A program made the translations under genes and the position numbers. This document shows, piece after piece, positions 55,036 to 64,000 of a DNA stretch of 64,000 nucleotides; position 1 is the stretch's first letter; each line of letters opens with the position of its first letter. The stretch is from Plutella xylostella (lineage: Eukaryota; Arthropoda; Insecta; Lepidoptera; Plutellidae): the NCBI RefSeq assembly GCF_932276165.1, contig NC_063995.1, positions 11,284,001 through 11,348,000 of the forward strand, in the 5' to 3' direction. The notes below the pieces were generated by a model, which searched no databases, was not told the DNA's origin, and worked only from the letters and a program-made list of their open reading frames with translations.

Positions 55036-55338
55036 AACAGTAGCGTGGACTATATAACCACTGTTCTATGTACATAGTTTCACATGCAGGAAACTTTTAA
55101 TCTTTTAAATCCTAATTTACATCCCAACTTTGTAGCTCCAGCCAACTTTAGTTGTTGCTCTATAGAAGTTGCAATAAGAAGGTAATCTTAAACTTCTTGC
55201 CTAGTTTATCTTAATGCTTCGTGAATGCATTTTAAGTTAAGATTTGTTAAGCTATTTATCTTGGTGAGTGAGTTAAGAGAGTCACAACAGGTAGAGATTA
55301 TTTTAGAGCTATCTTATTTAAGTATTTTATTTGTATGG

Positions 55339-55462
55339 TTAAGTGCCAATTTCTCCATAGTCGCTTAGAGTATAACCAGGGAGTAGTGGTTGACTTTTGA
55401 CACATCTGTCATGAATTTTATATGGAGATGACGTTAAATATAACCGACTATGTACTTTTATA
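55339..55462. mobile_element. MITE, catagtcggttagatcgtaa family, rearranged
   Basis: ttaagtgccaatttctccat, agtataaccagggagtagtg, ttttgacacatctgtcatga and ataaccgactatg: the arms face each other, a fold-back form of the family at 12433, 49426 and 60728. Confidence 0.6.
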
Positions 55463-55887
55463 CTGTACACTATTTTTATTACTTTAATATGACGTGTAAA
55501 TTGTAAAATTTATCAATAAAAGATTGAAATTGAAATTGATAAATTGGCACTAATTAATGTGACTAATATCTACTAAATAGCCGGCACAAAACCCTTACTC
55601 TTGCATAAGATTTCTGAGAACAAACGCCCAACCAATTTCTCGACAAAATCCCCGTCAACAATATTAGATTTACGATTCAAAAGTATTTAAGTAGCCGCGT
55701 TTTGTAATAAAAAGTCGGCTAAGCAAAGTTTAAGTCCTTTCAACGCGGGATTGCGTTTCGTTTCCGCATTTCAGTTTATCGCCTTCTGCTTCGCGGTTTA
55801 TCTTTATTTTTGAGTGAGGCCGCTTCTGAGCTATGGCTTATCTTAACTGGTATATTTATTTAAATATATAAATGTATATTGTCTTAC
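55463..55887. other. No recognisable content
   Basis: A mixed-composition patch at 55690-55835 looks non-repetitive. No coding sequence supported. Confidence 0.35.
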
Positions 55888-56000
55888 AGGGTGTTGCAAA
55901 AGTGGTATACTAAGTCAAAAGGGGGTGACTCAGGGGGTCAATCTGAACAATTTTTGAATTTCTCAAAGTCGTAGAACAAAAGTTATTCACATTGTTTTAA
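55888..56000 (+). repeat. Copy of the ACAGGGTGTTGCAAAA family
   Basis: acagggtgttgcaaaagtgg, tatactaagtcaaaaggggg, gactcagggggtcaatctga, ctcaaagtcgtagaacaaaa: the clearest copy in the window. Confidence 0.6.
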
Positions 56001-56559
56001 ATAACTTCTTTTCAGCTCAGATCCGCTCTAAAATCGTGAAAAGGCTTCTCAAAAAAGGTTTTTCCGAATTTAGTACGAAATATTTCCATACACGCGATGG
56101 CAAGTTCGTATATTTGCGGATGCACATCTCGGCTCCTCCGCACTCGGCAAAATCTACCAAATTTGTCGTTGCGGAAATCTGTACAGTGAAACCATAGATA
56201 CCACCAGATTTAGCACATGAGTTATTTCTGAAAGATGTTAAAATTTCTACTATAAAGTTACGCTCGATATTTGAGGGAGGTAAATGTTTTATTTTTTACA
56301 TAAGGTTTTTACAGTAATCTTTGCTTCGCTTTTAAACGTTGAAGTTGGAATTCAGAAATCAAGGTAAACTGTGATTTATTTTGATTCATGAGCTGTATTT
56401 TTGTAACGTTTCATGTTTTGAGTACTGTTTGTGGGAATGAATAAAAATACTGATTCAAAAAACCGCTTATTAGTGTTATTTAGCGTTTGTCTTTCGTCGC
56501 CCACCTTAAGGGAGATTTTCTGTTTTATAGATATAGGTTACCCGCCTTAGGTCGTCAGT
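56001..56559. other. No recognisable content
   Basis: Unassigned. It may be the interior of the preceding repeat. Confidence 0.35.
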
Positions 56560-56712
56560 CCAAAAGGCGTTATATCTCGAGATATGATTTTCTGTAAAGA
56601 AGAAGAAAATCTAATTAAAGTTACTTAGACCCCCACATATTGGGGTTTTTTCTCGATGAAATTACTCGCAGAATCCACCCCTTGTCGGGTCCGAAAAACA
56701 ATACACTGTATA
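56560..56712 (-). repeat. Dispersed repeat shared with 8727-8912
   Basis: On the minus strand acagtgtattgtttttcgga, gggtggattctgcgagtaat, tttcatcgagaaaaaacccc and atatctcgagata follow the order of 8727-8912. Confidence 0.6.
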
Positions 56713-56844
56713 AGGTTTTCCAAATCTTGTCGCATTAATATGATTCCTTTAATTTTTCCATATAGGTAAATATTATCCGATTGATCCGTGGCATAATATT
56801 CCGATCCAAATAAGGTAACCACATAAAATCGACTGTAAACTCAC

Positions 56845-56996
56845 GAGTACCACAGCTGGCCCACTTCCAGCTGAGCGTCAGTGTGATGCGGCTGATATGC
56901 GGCCGCTCGTGTGATTCACCGGCGAGCACTGCGTCTGATACACTAGGGCGCTCAGTATCATCAAAGTCAAATGATGTCAAATGGATAGGGAGGCTC
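56845..56996 (-). CDS. Exon-like segment with splice signals
   Basis: On the minus strand an acceptor-like attaaaatacag precedes 152 bases open in one frame, ending at a good donor, gtgagt. The encoded peptide includes LTSFDFDDTERPSVSDAVLA and then LTLSWKWASCGT. GC content rises exactly across this interval. No family recognised. It has no in-frame ATG start, so it would be an internal exon of a host gene on the minus strand. The chance of a fortuitous open frame of 50 codons is not negligible. Confidence 0.3.
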
Positions 56997-59688
56997 CTGT
57001 ATTTTAATTGTTTGTTTTTAAATGTTATTGTTTGTGGGTCTAGCTCTAGACCCTTAATTATTATTAAGTATATAAAATTATGTTAAGTAACTACACTATT
57101 GAATTGGTTGTAACCATAGACCTACTACCTCTAGACTGGCAATCGCCGTGTGCACTATTCTCTTTCTCACTCAAACCATAGATGTTGCCGACAAAAAAAT
57201 TAAACCTAAATATGGGGAAATTTAACTTATCATAATAACAAAAACAAAACTTGAGTATATCGTCGGTTGATAGGAAAAAGACACTAAAGGCTAATTTTTT
57301 TTGCTGGGAAATAATTTTGATGCTGTTGCGTCTCAATGTTTCTCAATGTTTGTATTACCCAGATAACATTTATCTGAATATTGAAAAATCAGCCTTAGTG
57401 AGTTTTTCCTGTCAACCGATGATATAAGAAAAAAAACTTTACTCATACTTATTTGATTTCAATATAATTATTTAATATACACAAACTGAGTGGATTGTAT
57501 GATTCATTGTCTTCGTCCAATCGAAACAATCCTCTTCAAAATGTGCCGAACACAATTTTTGTATGTTTCTTTGGTTCCCAATTTGTGCGACCGGTAATGT
57601 CTATTCATTTTCTTGATATTTTTTTTTCTGTCGGAAACCTATGAAGCAGAGATAAATGGATAAGCATGAGCATTATAATCGTGGGCCAAATATGTGATGG
57701 GGTTTTTTTTTAAGGAAACACGCATTTCGTATCAATACAATAAACTTTATATTATACAGAAGAAACCACACATAGAAGAAAAAAACGAAACGAACGTTTC
57801 CTCACAATGAGAGGCACCTCATTTGAAAGAGGAGAATGACTTCTACAAAATACAATCTTCACAAAAACCGAATTCGTGCGCCCCATTTGTAAACCCAACC
57901 CGAGTCCGTAACAATTTCTAGTATTTTCTTTGCATACTATAATATTTGTGGGTAAAATAAATTTTCAATAACTTGCAACACCATGTGATTTGTTGTGATA
58001 TGGTACCTCGTAATTTTTACTTAAAACTGATACTAAAAGACCTTACAGTATTAAAATTAGTATCGTTTTATATTAAAATCGAGCCAATAGATAGTACTAT
58101 GATGAATGTAAGCTTGTTAAACTTGATAGTATCTACTTACATGTGAAAATATATCTCATCCATCATTCCATCGTGTTTTCGTTCAATATGCTCTATACAA
58201 TCGAACAAAATCCACCCACCCATGTCACACACTCGTTAAGTGATGATAATAGTCTAATAAACTTAATAAACACCCACAAATCACTAGCAAATCAAAAATA
58301 AATAGCATTTAGAAAATTTTGTTGTAACTGTCAGCCTTTGTTTGGCAAAGATTTTTCATTTGTTTCATTGTTTGGCAAAGAGAACTGACGTAAACAGGCG
58401 CCACAGCAAAAAGGACAAAAAACATTTACAGCTTAACGTTTCTTTCTTACGCTTAATGTAGCTAAGTGTCTCTTTTTCGCAATGTCAGAACTGTCACGAT
58501 TATACCCCTGTGGTTGTAACTGTAATAATAGTGTTAGTTTTTTGTAAATAAATAAATAAATAATAAATAAATGTTGCACACATTTCATAAACATTATATA
58601 AACATAGTTTACATCAGGTATAGGCACACTACAGCGACTAGACCCGACGACAGGCCGACAATTTATAAATAGGTAGATTTTGCTCGAAGCTCCTAACACT
58701 TTAGGTCACAGCTCATTAGGGCCACCCGGCACCTAGGAATTATGTTATAGACCCAATTTTGTCTACGGCGTACACACAGTCATATCTGTGCCTAAGTACT
58801 AGCACAGTATACAAGAGCACTTTTTATTATTTCCATTACTATCGTAGGGCAACGGGATGTGTGACCAAACGCCAGACTGCAAATAATTATAGATTTGTAA
58901 CTTAAATCCACAATTTTAGAACACCAATTGAATGTCTCAGCTGGGAATTAAATTTGGGACCATTACCACTAGAACACAAATGCATAAAGTGGTCAGTGAA
59001 TAAACATGTAATTTCTGCACCAAATTTTCAGTGGTTTGGTATTTTAATAAAATTCTTTTAGAAATTGAAATGTTAAAGATAAACTACAGACTTCTTTGAA
59101 AATGATTTAATTAAACAATCAAATACGAACTAAAATTCTTGTGCCAAGGGACTAACCATCGAAATTAAATTCCAATTATTTGACGAAAACAAACATTGAG
59201 ACAAATTAGTTTTAAATTAAACACATTTATTTCGAATTTAGACACTGAAAACATTTATTGATGAATCTATACAACATAAAATTTTAACACAACTGCGAAA
59301 ATGAGTTTCTTTCTTTTTTAATTTACAATATAACAAATGAAAGTGTCTCTTTCATTACGAGTATTAGAAAAGAATACATTTATTTTTATACATAGGTACA
59401 TTCGTATCAATTTTTAAAATCCCTATTTCTATCCTGCTGCCTATTGATCTATTCTCATCATCTTGCAATAAACACCCACCTTCCACATATTTAATATATT
59501 TCAGTAATTATTTTCAATATATATCCAAACTCACAATATTTAGTTGAAACTCTGCTTAAGCCCCTAAATCATTTACTTCCGCGGCTGTGTGTGCAGCTAA
59601 TCTCCTCGGCCACGTATCACGGAACAACTGGCGTGGCGCCAGCGGTGGGGCTACCACCAATTCTATATACTGTATTAATGTAAGCTTC
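56997..59688. other. No recognisable gene
   Basis: AT-rich for 2.7 kb. Small minus-strand ORFs (57091-57336, 58433-58699) look random. No repeat was recognised apart from A/T runs. Confidence 0.4.
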
Positions 59689-59833
59689 CACCTTTCAGCA
59701 TTGTACACAGCGGACGCATCGCATTCAGTATTATTTACTTCATCAGCATTGCCGACGCCGTTTCTCCATACATTTATGAAAATCCGTTTGATCTGATAGG
59801 TACATAGGTACCGATAGGTGAATGGACCTTTAA
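59689..59833. mobile_element. MITE related to 16491-16644
   Basis: taagcttccacctttcagca, gcattcagtattatttactt, gccgtttctccatacattta, gataggtgaatggacct. The order is the same as 16491-16644. Confidence 0.55.
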
Positions 59834-59924
59834 AGATTAGCTGAACGAAAGAGAAGGAATATTCATAAAACAAGTCACCTAATGATTATGACGATACAGT
59901 GAGTAACTGTACATATAATGTTAT

Positions 59925-60510
59925 CTTCATCATTAGCCAATAATCATCCACTGCTGGACATAGGCCTCTCCCAAGGAGCACCACAACACTCGGTCCTCGG
60001 CCTTCCTCATCCCACCACTACCCGCCACCCGCCTAAGGTCGTCAGTCCAGCGGGCAGGAGGGCGTCCCACGCTGCGTTTGCCTGTTCGTGGTCTCCACTC
60101 GAGAACTCGTCTACCCCAACGGTTATCGGTTCTTCGGCAGATATGACCAGCCCACTGCCACTTCAGTACCCGTATTACGAAAAACCGCAGCATATTCTAT
60201 TCGATAGTCTATTCGAAAGTGCTGTCAACCTGTCAACAACAAAATGGCGGTGTATAGATTTGCGAAAGTTTGACAGCTATCATTCCATAGGTCATTGTCA
60301 GAATAATATTATGTACTCTGTGGTCATTCGTTTCGAAACTCATTCGAAAGGTAAAAAGTGTTCGAAAGTGCTGTCAAGTTGACAATAGTCGCACTCGCAT
60401 TCGATTCTATTCGTTAGCTCGAATTTTCATGATACGGGTACAGCTTGCATATTTTGACAGCTATGTTGGTAACTTTAGTCCTCTGACGGATAACCTTACG
60501 TTATGTTAAC
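59925..60510 (-). pseudogene. RTE-type LINE C-terminal fragment split by a MITE
   Basis: 60168-59933 on the minus strand encodes LKWQWAGHICRRTDNRWGRR, RSVGRPPARWTDDLRRVAG and DRVLWCSLGEAYVQQ, the typical end of RTE-like ORF2. The upstream LINE sequence resumes at 60441-60510 (complement of atgttggtaactttagtcct). The corresponding place in the copy at 41086-41337 is uninterrupted. Confidence 0.75.
60169..60438. mobile_element. TA-flanked MITE inside the RTE fragment
   Basis: Termini cccgtattacgaaaa and ttttcatgatacggg form inverted repeats (13 of 15) with TA on both sides (60167-60168, 60439-60440). The interior repeats attcgaaagtgctgtcaa twice. TA targeting points to Tc1/mariner machinery. 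Confidence 0.75.
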
Positions 60511-60727
60511 TATTTAAAAATCATAACCCTACTTTTCGCTTCACCGTAGTCGGGTAAAAAAAATCTTTTGGTTTGACTTGAAAATTTAGGTTTACCCAAC
60601 CACCACTTTTTCCACAATCAGAAACACATTTTGCTGCTCCATAGAAACTTTAACGGTCACGTGACTTTTACTATACTGAAAAAAATCTTGATTTGCAAAT
60701 TTCTACCAGTTAGGTACTCTTTTTTAG
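60511..60727. other. Unassigned, repeat-like
   Basis: 'ccatagaaactttaacggtcacgtgactttt' (in part) recurs in altered form at 61130-61165. No gene. Confidence 0.35.
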
Positions 60728-60847
60728 CTTAGCTCTAATTTCTCCATAGTCGGTTAGATCGTAACCAGGGAAAGGTTGGTCAATTATACGTCATCTCCAT
60801 ACTAAATTCTTGATAAATGTCTCAAAATGGCGAAATTGGCACTTAGT
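60728..60847. mobile_element. MITE, catagtcggttagatcgtaa family
   Basis: ttagctctaatttctccata, gtcggttagatcgtaaccag, ggtcaattatacgtcatctc, gcgaaattggcacttag. The ends are loosely inverted. Confidence 0.65.
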
Positions 60848-61109
60848 ATTACGCTTATTCAACACCTGTACCTTGATCGGTTCGTTGCCTGTATATGGAA
60901 CATAATGTATTGGCCATATTTATCCAAATCGTAAACTGGTAGTATGGGCCGTTCAGTCACCGAGAGTGATGGAACTTATTGTGGGTCTGTGACTCTTAGA
61001 TATAGTATAATTTAATACATGGAATAAGGAAGAACTTATCATTGATACTGTGGGAGCCGATTAGGAGGATGCATGAAAGGGGCCTCCTTGAGTAAAGTAT
61101 CAAGTATTC
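60848..61109. other. No recognisable content
   Basis: Nothing supported. Confidence 0.4.
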
Positions 61110-61292
61110 CGTATGACAAACATTTCATTTTCCATAGAAACTTAGCTGGTCACGTGACTTTTTTACTATGGAGAAGGATAGGTACATATTTTTCGCAGAA
61201 TTTAACATTCCGTTTTCATTTTTGGGCTTAGATATAACATGGTGCACACGTATATTTCGGCTTAGTGTGTCTTTTTTACAACATCCTGTATT
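61110..61292 (-). repeat. Copy of the ACAGGGTGTTGCAAAA family
   Basis: On the minus strand it begins tacaggatgttgtaaaaaag, acactaagccgaaata, then ttctgcgaaaaatatgtacc and aaaaagtcacgtgacc. Confidence 0.5.
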
Positions 61293-61596
61293 TAGGTGAT
61301 TAGATACACCTTATTCCTTTTGTGCAAATTCTATGCTTAAACATTTCCACGTACCTATATCACTTTCTGCGTTGTTAACAGCTGCACAGGAATAATTTAT
61401 AGAAGCTCCTTCCAGTAGGTAGCAGATTCTGGACACGACGTAATGTCCATGTTAGACATGACATTACAAGTGGACATGTCGCCAATTAATGTGATCTGTG
61501 GTTTGTGGGCCGTATACCTATCTATGCAGAGGTATTTCATATGTAAACCAATTCGGTTAGATGATAGCGATTCTGAATGCACATTTTTATTGTTGA
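61293..61596. other. No recognisable gene
   Basis: Short complementary strings (ccatgttagacatgacatta and its neighbours) occur at 61441-61470. Overlapping short ORFs on both strands are not accepted. Confidence 0.35.
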
Positions 61597-61792
61597 CTAG
61601 CTATTCCTGCGAGCTTCGCTTCGCCTTAAATAGTTTTCCCGTGGGAATTCCGGGATAAAAAGTAGCCTATGTTCTTTCTCAGGGTCTAGACTTTATGTAA
61701 ATCAAATTTAATTCAAATCTGTTCAGTAGTTTTGGCGTGAAAGAGTAACAGACAGACACAGTTACTTTCGCATTTATAATATTAGTTAGGAT
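61597..61792 (+). repeat. ctagctgttcccgcgagcttcgc repeat, copy 3
   Basis: ctagctattcctgcgagctt, ttcccgtgggaattccggga, gttttggcgtgaaagagtaa and the end ataatattagttaggat. Confidence 0.75.
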
Positions 61793-61867
61793 GGGTTTAG
61801 ATAAAACTTGGATTCTGAATTAGGAAAATGAGATAGGTAGGTACATAGGGTACATATTATATTAGGC

Positions 61868-61965
61868 TATGTACGTAAGCTCACAACTGTAACCCCCAAA
61901 GGGATGGTCAGAGAGGTAACTCGCAAGTGAGCCACCCGCTATTCGCTGTACATTTGTACTTACGT
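61868..61965 (-). repeat. 3' fragment of SINE family C
   Basis: Minus strand: gtacaaatgtacagcgaata, gggtggctcacttgcgagtt, gaccatccctttgggggtta. Confidence 0.6.
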
Positions 61966-63242
61966 GATATGAAAATGACATTTACCCTGTTATGTAATTA
62001 TAAGTTAAGTCGAAGTTCAAACAAAGATTTTGATATTTCTTAATTTAAAATTGGTGTCTTCGGAATCGTGTCCATTATTTATCGTAAAAATATTGGGACT
62101 ATCTTAATTATTTCGTAGTTTAAGTACCTAGTAAAAGCTAATAGTTCGTGAGCGAGATACTTTTGGCTATGTTCTGGGATCACAGTAACAAAACAAACAA
62201 TACATTGCTTATTGTTAACCAAATGATAAAATCCAATAATTATTTTATCCAAATGTTTGCTTATCATTTAGCAGGATATAATGAAACAATAACAAAGTTA
62301 TTGTGTATGGGTATGGGTTTAAAATGTTAATTGAAATTAAGGTGGAGTTATTACGGTTACCCAGAAAATGTATTACATAATTTCCTTTGTGTTGTTTCAA
62401 ATTCTATAAGTTTAACAATTAATTGTTAAAAAGCTTTCCGTTATTCATCTATCATGATTTTTCCAGTTGTGTGGAAATAAATTTTACCATAAATACATAC
62501 CTATTATTTTAGGAGATATTTTGGACAATACCATTCGTCTACTTCACCATTTCACTTACTTGTGTAAACATCAGTTCACAAAGGCAATACAGGAATTACT
62601 ATGAAACGTAAAACTTTCCACTCTAATCGAAAAGTTCAAATTTCTGCTTCTGCTTCTGCGAACGACTCAATTGGGAAAACGGAAAACTTCTCAAAAGCAT
62701 CTATCAAATATTAACTTGTTTATCGGTCTGTCGCAAGTTGTGTTTCGGCATTAATCATTTAATTCGTTTTGGCTGTTGTTTATCAATGTTTTGTTATTAT
62801 TCACTGCAAATATTTATATTTTAATGCTAAAATTTATTCATCAGCGTATTTTTTATTACCTCAACAATTTTTTGCGATTTTCTACGACACATAGGTACTC
62901 TATTAAGCTTTAGTCAAAACCAAATTTTATATATATTTTAGTTACAGCTAAGGTAAAACTGGGTTACAGTAGACATTGTAACTGTAAAGTAAAAAAAAGG
63001 CAGCAAATAAATAGTTGGGTAAAATTCCCGTTTGGTCGGGGACGCGTTCGCAGCCGTGCAAAGTTTAATTGGCCCATTGTCGTTATTTTGCCTTTCAAAG
63101 CCCCAGAGTGGATTATTCCAAGCTGATCATAGCCTATTCAGCTAGATTTTTATCAGAATTTGTTTAATTCATCATAATTATCACGTTTCATAGTAATTAT
63201 TATCGGTATAGTAGCTATTTAAATTTTAAATCCTGTCTGATT
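61966..63242. other. No recognisable gene
   Basis: Unique-looking DNA. 62700-62800 and 63020-63125 have mixed composition with several attaatcatttaatt/tttaattgg motifs that might mark a regulatory element. No ORF supported. Confidence 0.3.
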
Positions 63243-63372
63243 CTGGTTCAGTGGTTAGTAAATTAGTCACTCTGACTGCTATGCCGAAGGTCTCCGGTTC
63301 GATCCACGCCGGCCATGACCAATATTTGCTTAAAGACAAATGTTAGTACTAAGGTCTTGGTTGTAAAATTTA
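63243..63372 (+). mobile_element. SINE family B, 5' part (disrupted)
   Basis: Head ttctggttcagtggttagta ... gctatgccgaaggtctccgg, then ttcgatccacgccgg and tgcttaaagacaaatgttag. It resembles the complement of 5100-5228. Confidence 0.6.
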
Positions 63373-63394
63373 ATGTTTGTGTTGTTGTTGTTGT

Positions 63395-63640
63395 TGTCGT
63401 CCTAAGGTACCCCAGTGGTACAGAGGGCCTTCACGAGAGTGCGCCACGCCGTCCTGTCCTCAGCAACCGCTCTGGCCTCCGTCCAGCTCAGGCCTTGCGC
63501 TCGCAGCTCGCCGTCCACTGTGCGCCGCCATGTGTGCACGGGGCGACCGCGTCTCCGATGGCCTCCTAGCGGTTTCCACTCGAAAGCGATGCTTGCCATG
63601 TTATCGGCTCCCCTTCTTATAGTGTGACCGATCCATCTCC
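63395..63640 (-). pseudogene. LINE ORF C-terminal fragment
   Basis: The minus-strand frame (63599-63402) encodes IAFEWKPLGGHRRRGRPVHT, TWRRTVDGELRAQGLSW and DRTAWRTLVKALCTTG. This is the GRPxxTWRRTV...E...GLSW...A..R..WR..V.ALC tail typical of several LINE ORF2 proteins. A GTT/GTC run marks the junction with the SINE. Only the last 65 codons remain. Confidence 0.65.
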
Positions 63641-63654
63641 ATGTTTGTGTAGTG

Positions 63655-63712
63655 ATTATATAATATTATAATGATCTTTGTAGATATATCAGCTGCCCGA
63701 TACCCATATTAC
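63655..63712 (+). mobile_element. SINE family B, 3' part (disrupted)
   Basis: tgtagatatatcagctgccc and gatacccatattacac match the B-family tail. It probably belongs with 63243-63372, split by the LINE fragment. Confidence 0.5.
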
Positions 63713-63781
63713 ACTCACGAGCAATGAAAAGTTCCATTGGCATATGGTCAATGGCAGGTGGTACTTTTTCATTACTCGTGA
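63712..63781. mobile_element. Fold-back MITE with actcacgagcaatgaaaa ends
   Basis: ctcacgagcaatgaaaagtt and ctttttcattactcgtgatt form inverted arms. The centre ccattggcatatggtcaatgg is itself nearly palindromic. Confidence 0.65.
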
Positions 63782-64000
63782 TTGTATTATTTTCAATGAA
63801 ATATGCCAATGATCAGTTAGGACCCCTCGTACTCGTACCTCCCGCGAGGACTCGCAAAAAAGTTTCGGTTTTCTCTATTTTGGCCTATTAGGATTTGAGA
63901 TTCACTATAGCAGTAACAGTTTTAAGTGAAACAATTACTTTTTACGAATTGTAGGCTGCTATTTGGCGAGTTTCGGCTGCGAGTTCGGTGGGTATTTTTT
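63782..64000. other. No recognisable content
   Basis: Terminal stretch; nothing supported. Confidence 0.4.

Noticed and set aside
63315..63627. Three overlapping plus-strand ORFs
   Set aside because: They are antisense to a recognisable LINE C-terminal tail.

Overview
This is eukaryotic nuclear DNA, almost certainly from a moth or butterfly (Lepidoptera). It is AT-rich and gene-poor. It is packed with tRNA-headed SINEs, fold-back MITEs ending in TA or TTAA, several LINE 3' ends, a BEL/Pao retrotransposon and an R1-type LINE 3' end carrying a plant-virus-like helicase. Helicase-bearing R1 LINEs are known from insects. There are no prokaryotic operons, ribosome-binding sites or CRISPR arrays. 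No complete, recognisable host gene is visible; a few short ORFs and exon-like segments are candidates only.

Layout. 0-8.4 kb: SINEs and MITEs, plus a 5'-truncated R1-like LINE (2203-4291) with a 13-bp target duplication. It carries a long ORF for an alphavirus-like superfamily-1 helicase and landed inside a small palindromic element, splitting it. A possible small secreted Cys-containing peptide lies at 6038-6229 (-). 8.46-10.42 kb: a segment bounded by 16-bp inverted termini with two other MITEs nested in it. 10.6-22.8 kb: SINEs, MITEs, a LINE C-terminal relic (18916-19116) and long stretches with nothing recognisable. 22.87-29.07 kb: a complete, apparently young BEL/Pao element with one uninterrupted 1687-codon Gag-Pol ORF and identical short LTRs. 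29.86-33.18 kb (-): a nearly full-length CR1/Jockey-like LINE ORF2 with two frameshifts. A TTAA-flanked piggyBac-type non-autonomous element (33.24-34.06 kb) and an ORF1-like protein (34.5-35.3 kb, -) follow. 38.0-41.5 kb: RTE-type LINE fragments around a decayed two-gene PIF/Harbinger transposon, with a Myb/SANT relic (+) converging on a DDE transposase (-) that has lost its middle. 43.3-48.25 kb: a small predicted membrane protein, then a head-to-tail 2.19-kb tandem duplication in which each unit carries a near-identical 99-codon ORF and a downstream AATAAA. 48.3-64 kb: more SINEs, MITEs and LINE fragments, a GCTACG-rich cluster (53.03-53.13 kb), a GC-rich segment with internal repeats (54.14-54.6 kb) and one exon-like segment (56.85-57.0 kb, -).

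How it fits together. Most coding capacity is selfish. BEL supplies Gag, protease, RT/RNase H and integrase. The LINEs supply endonuclease/RT and, in one, a captured viral helicase. The SINEs and MITEs depend on such enzymes. The items most worth following are the helicase-bearing LINE, the asymmetric LTRs of the BEL element, and the tandem duplication.
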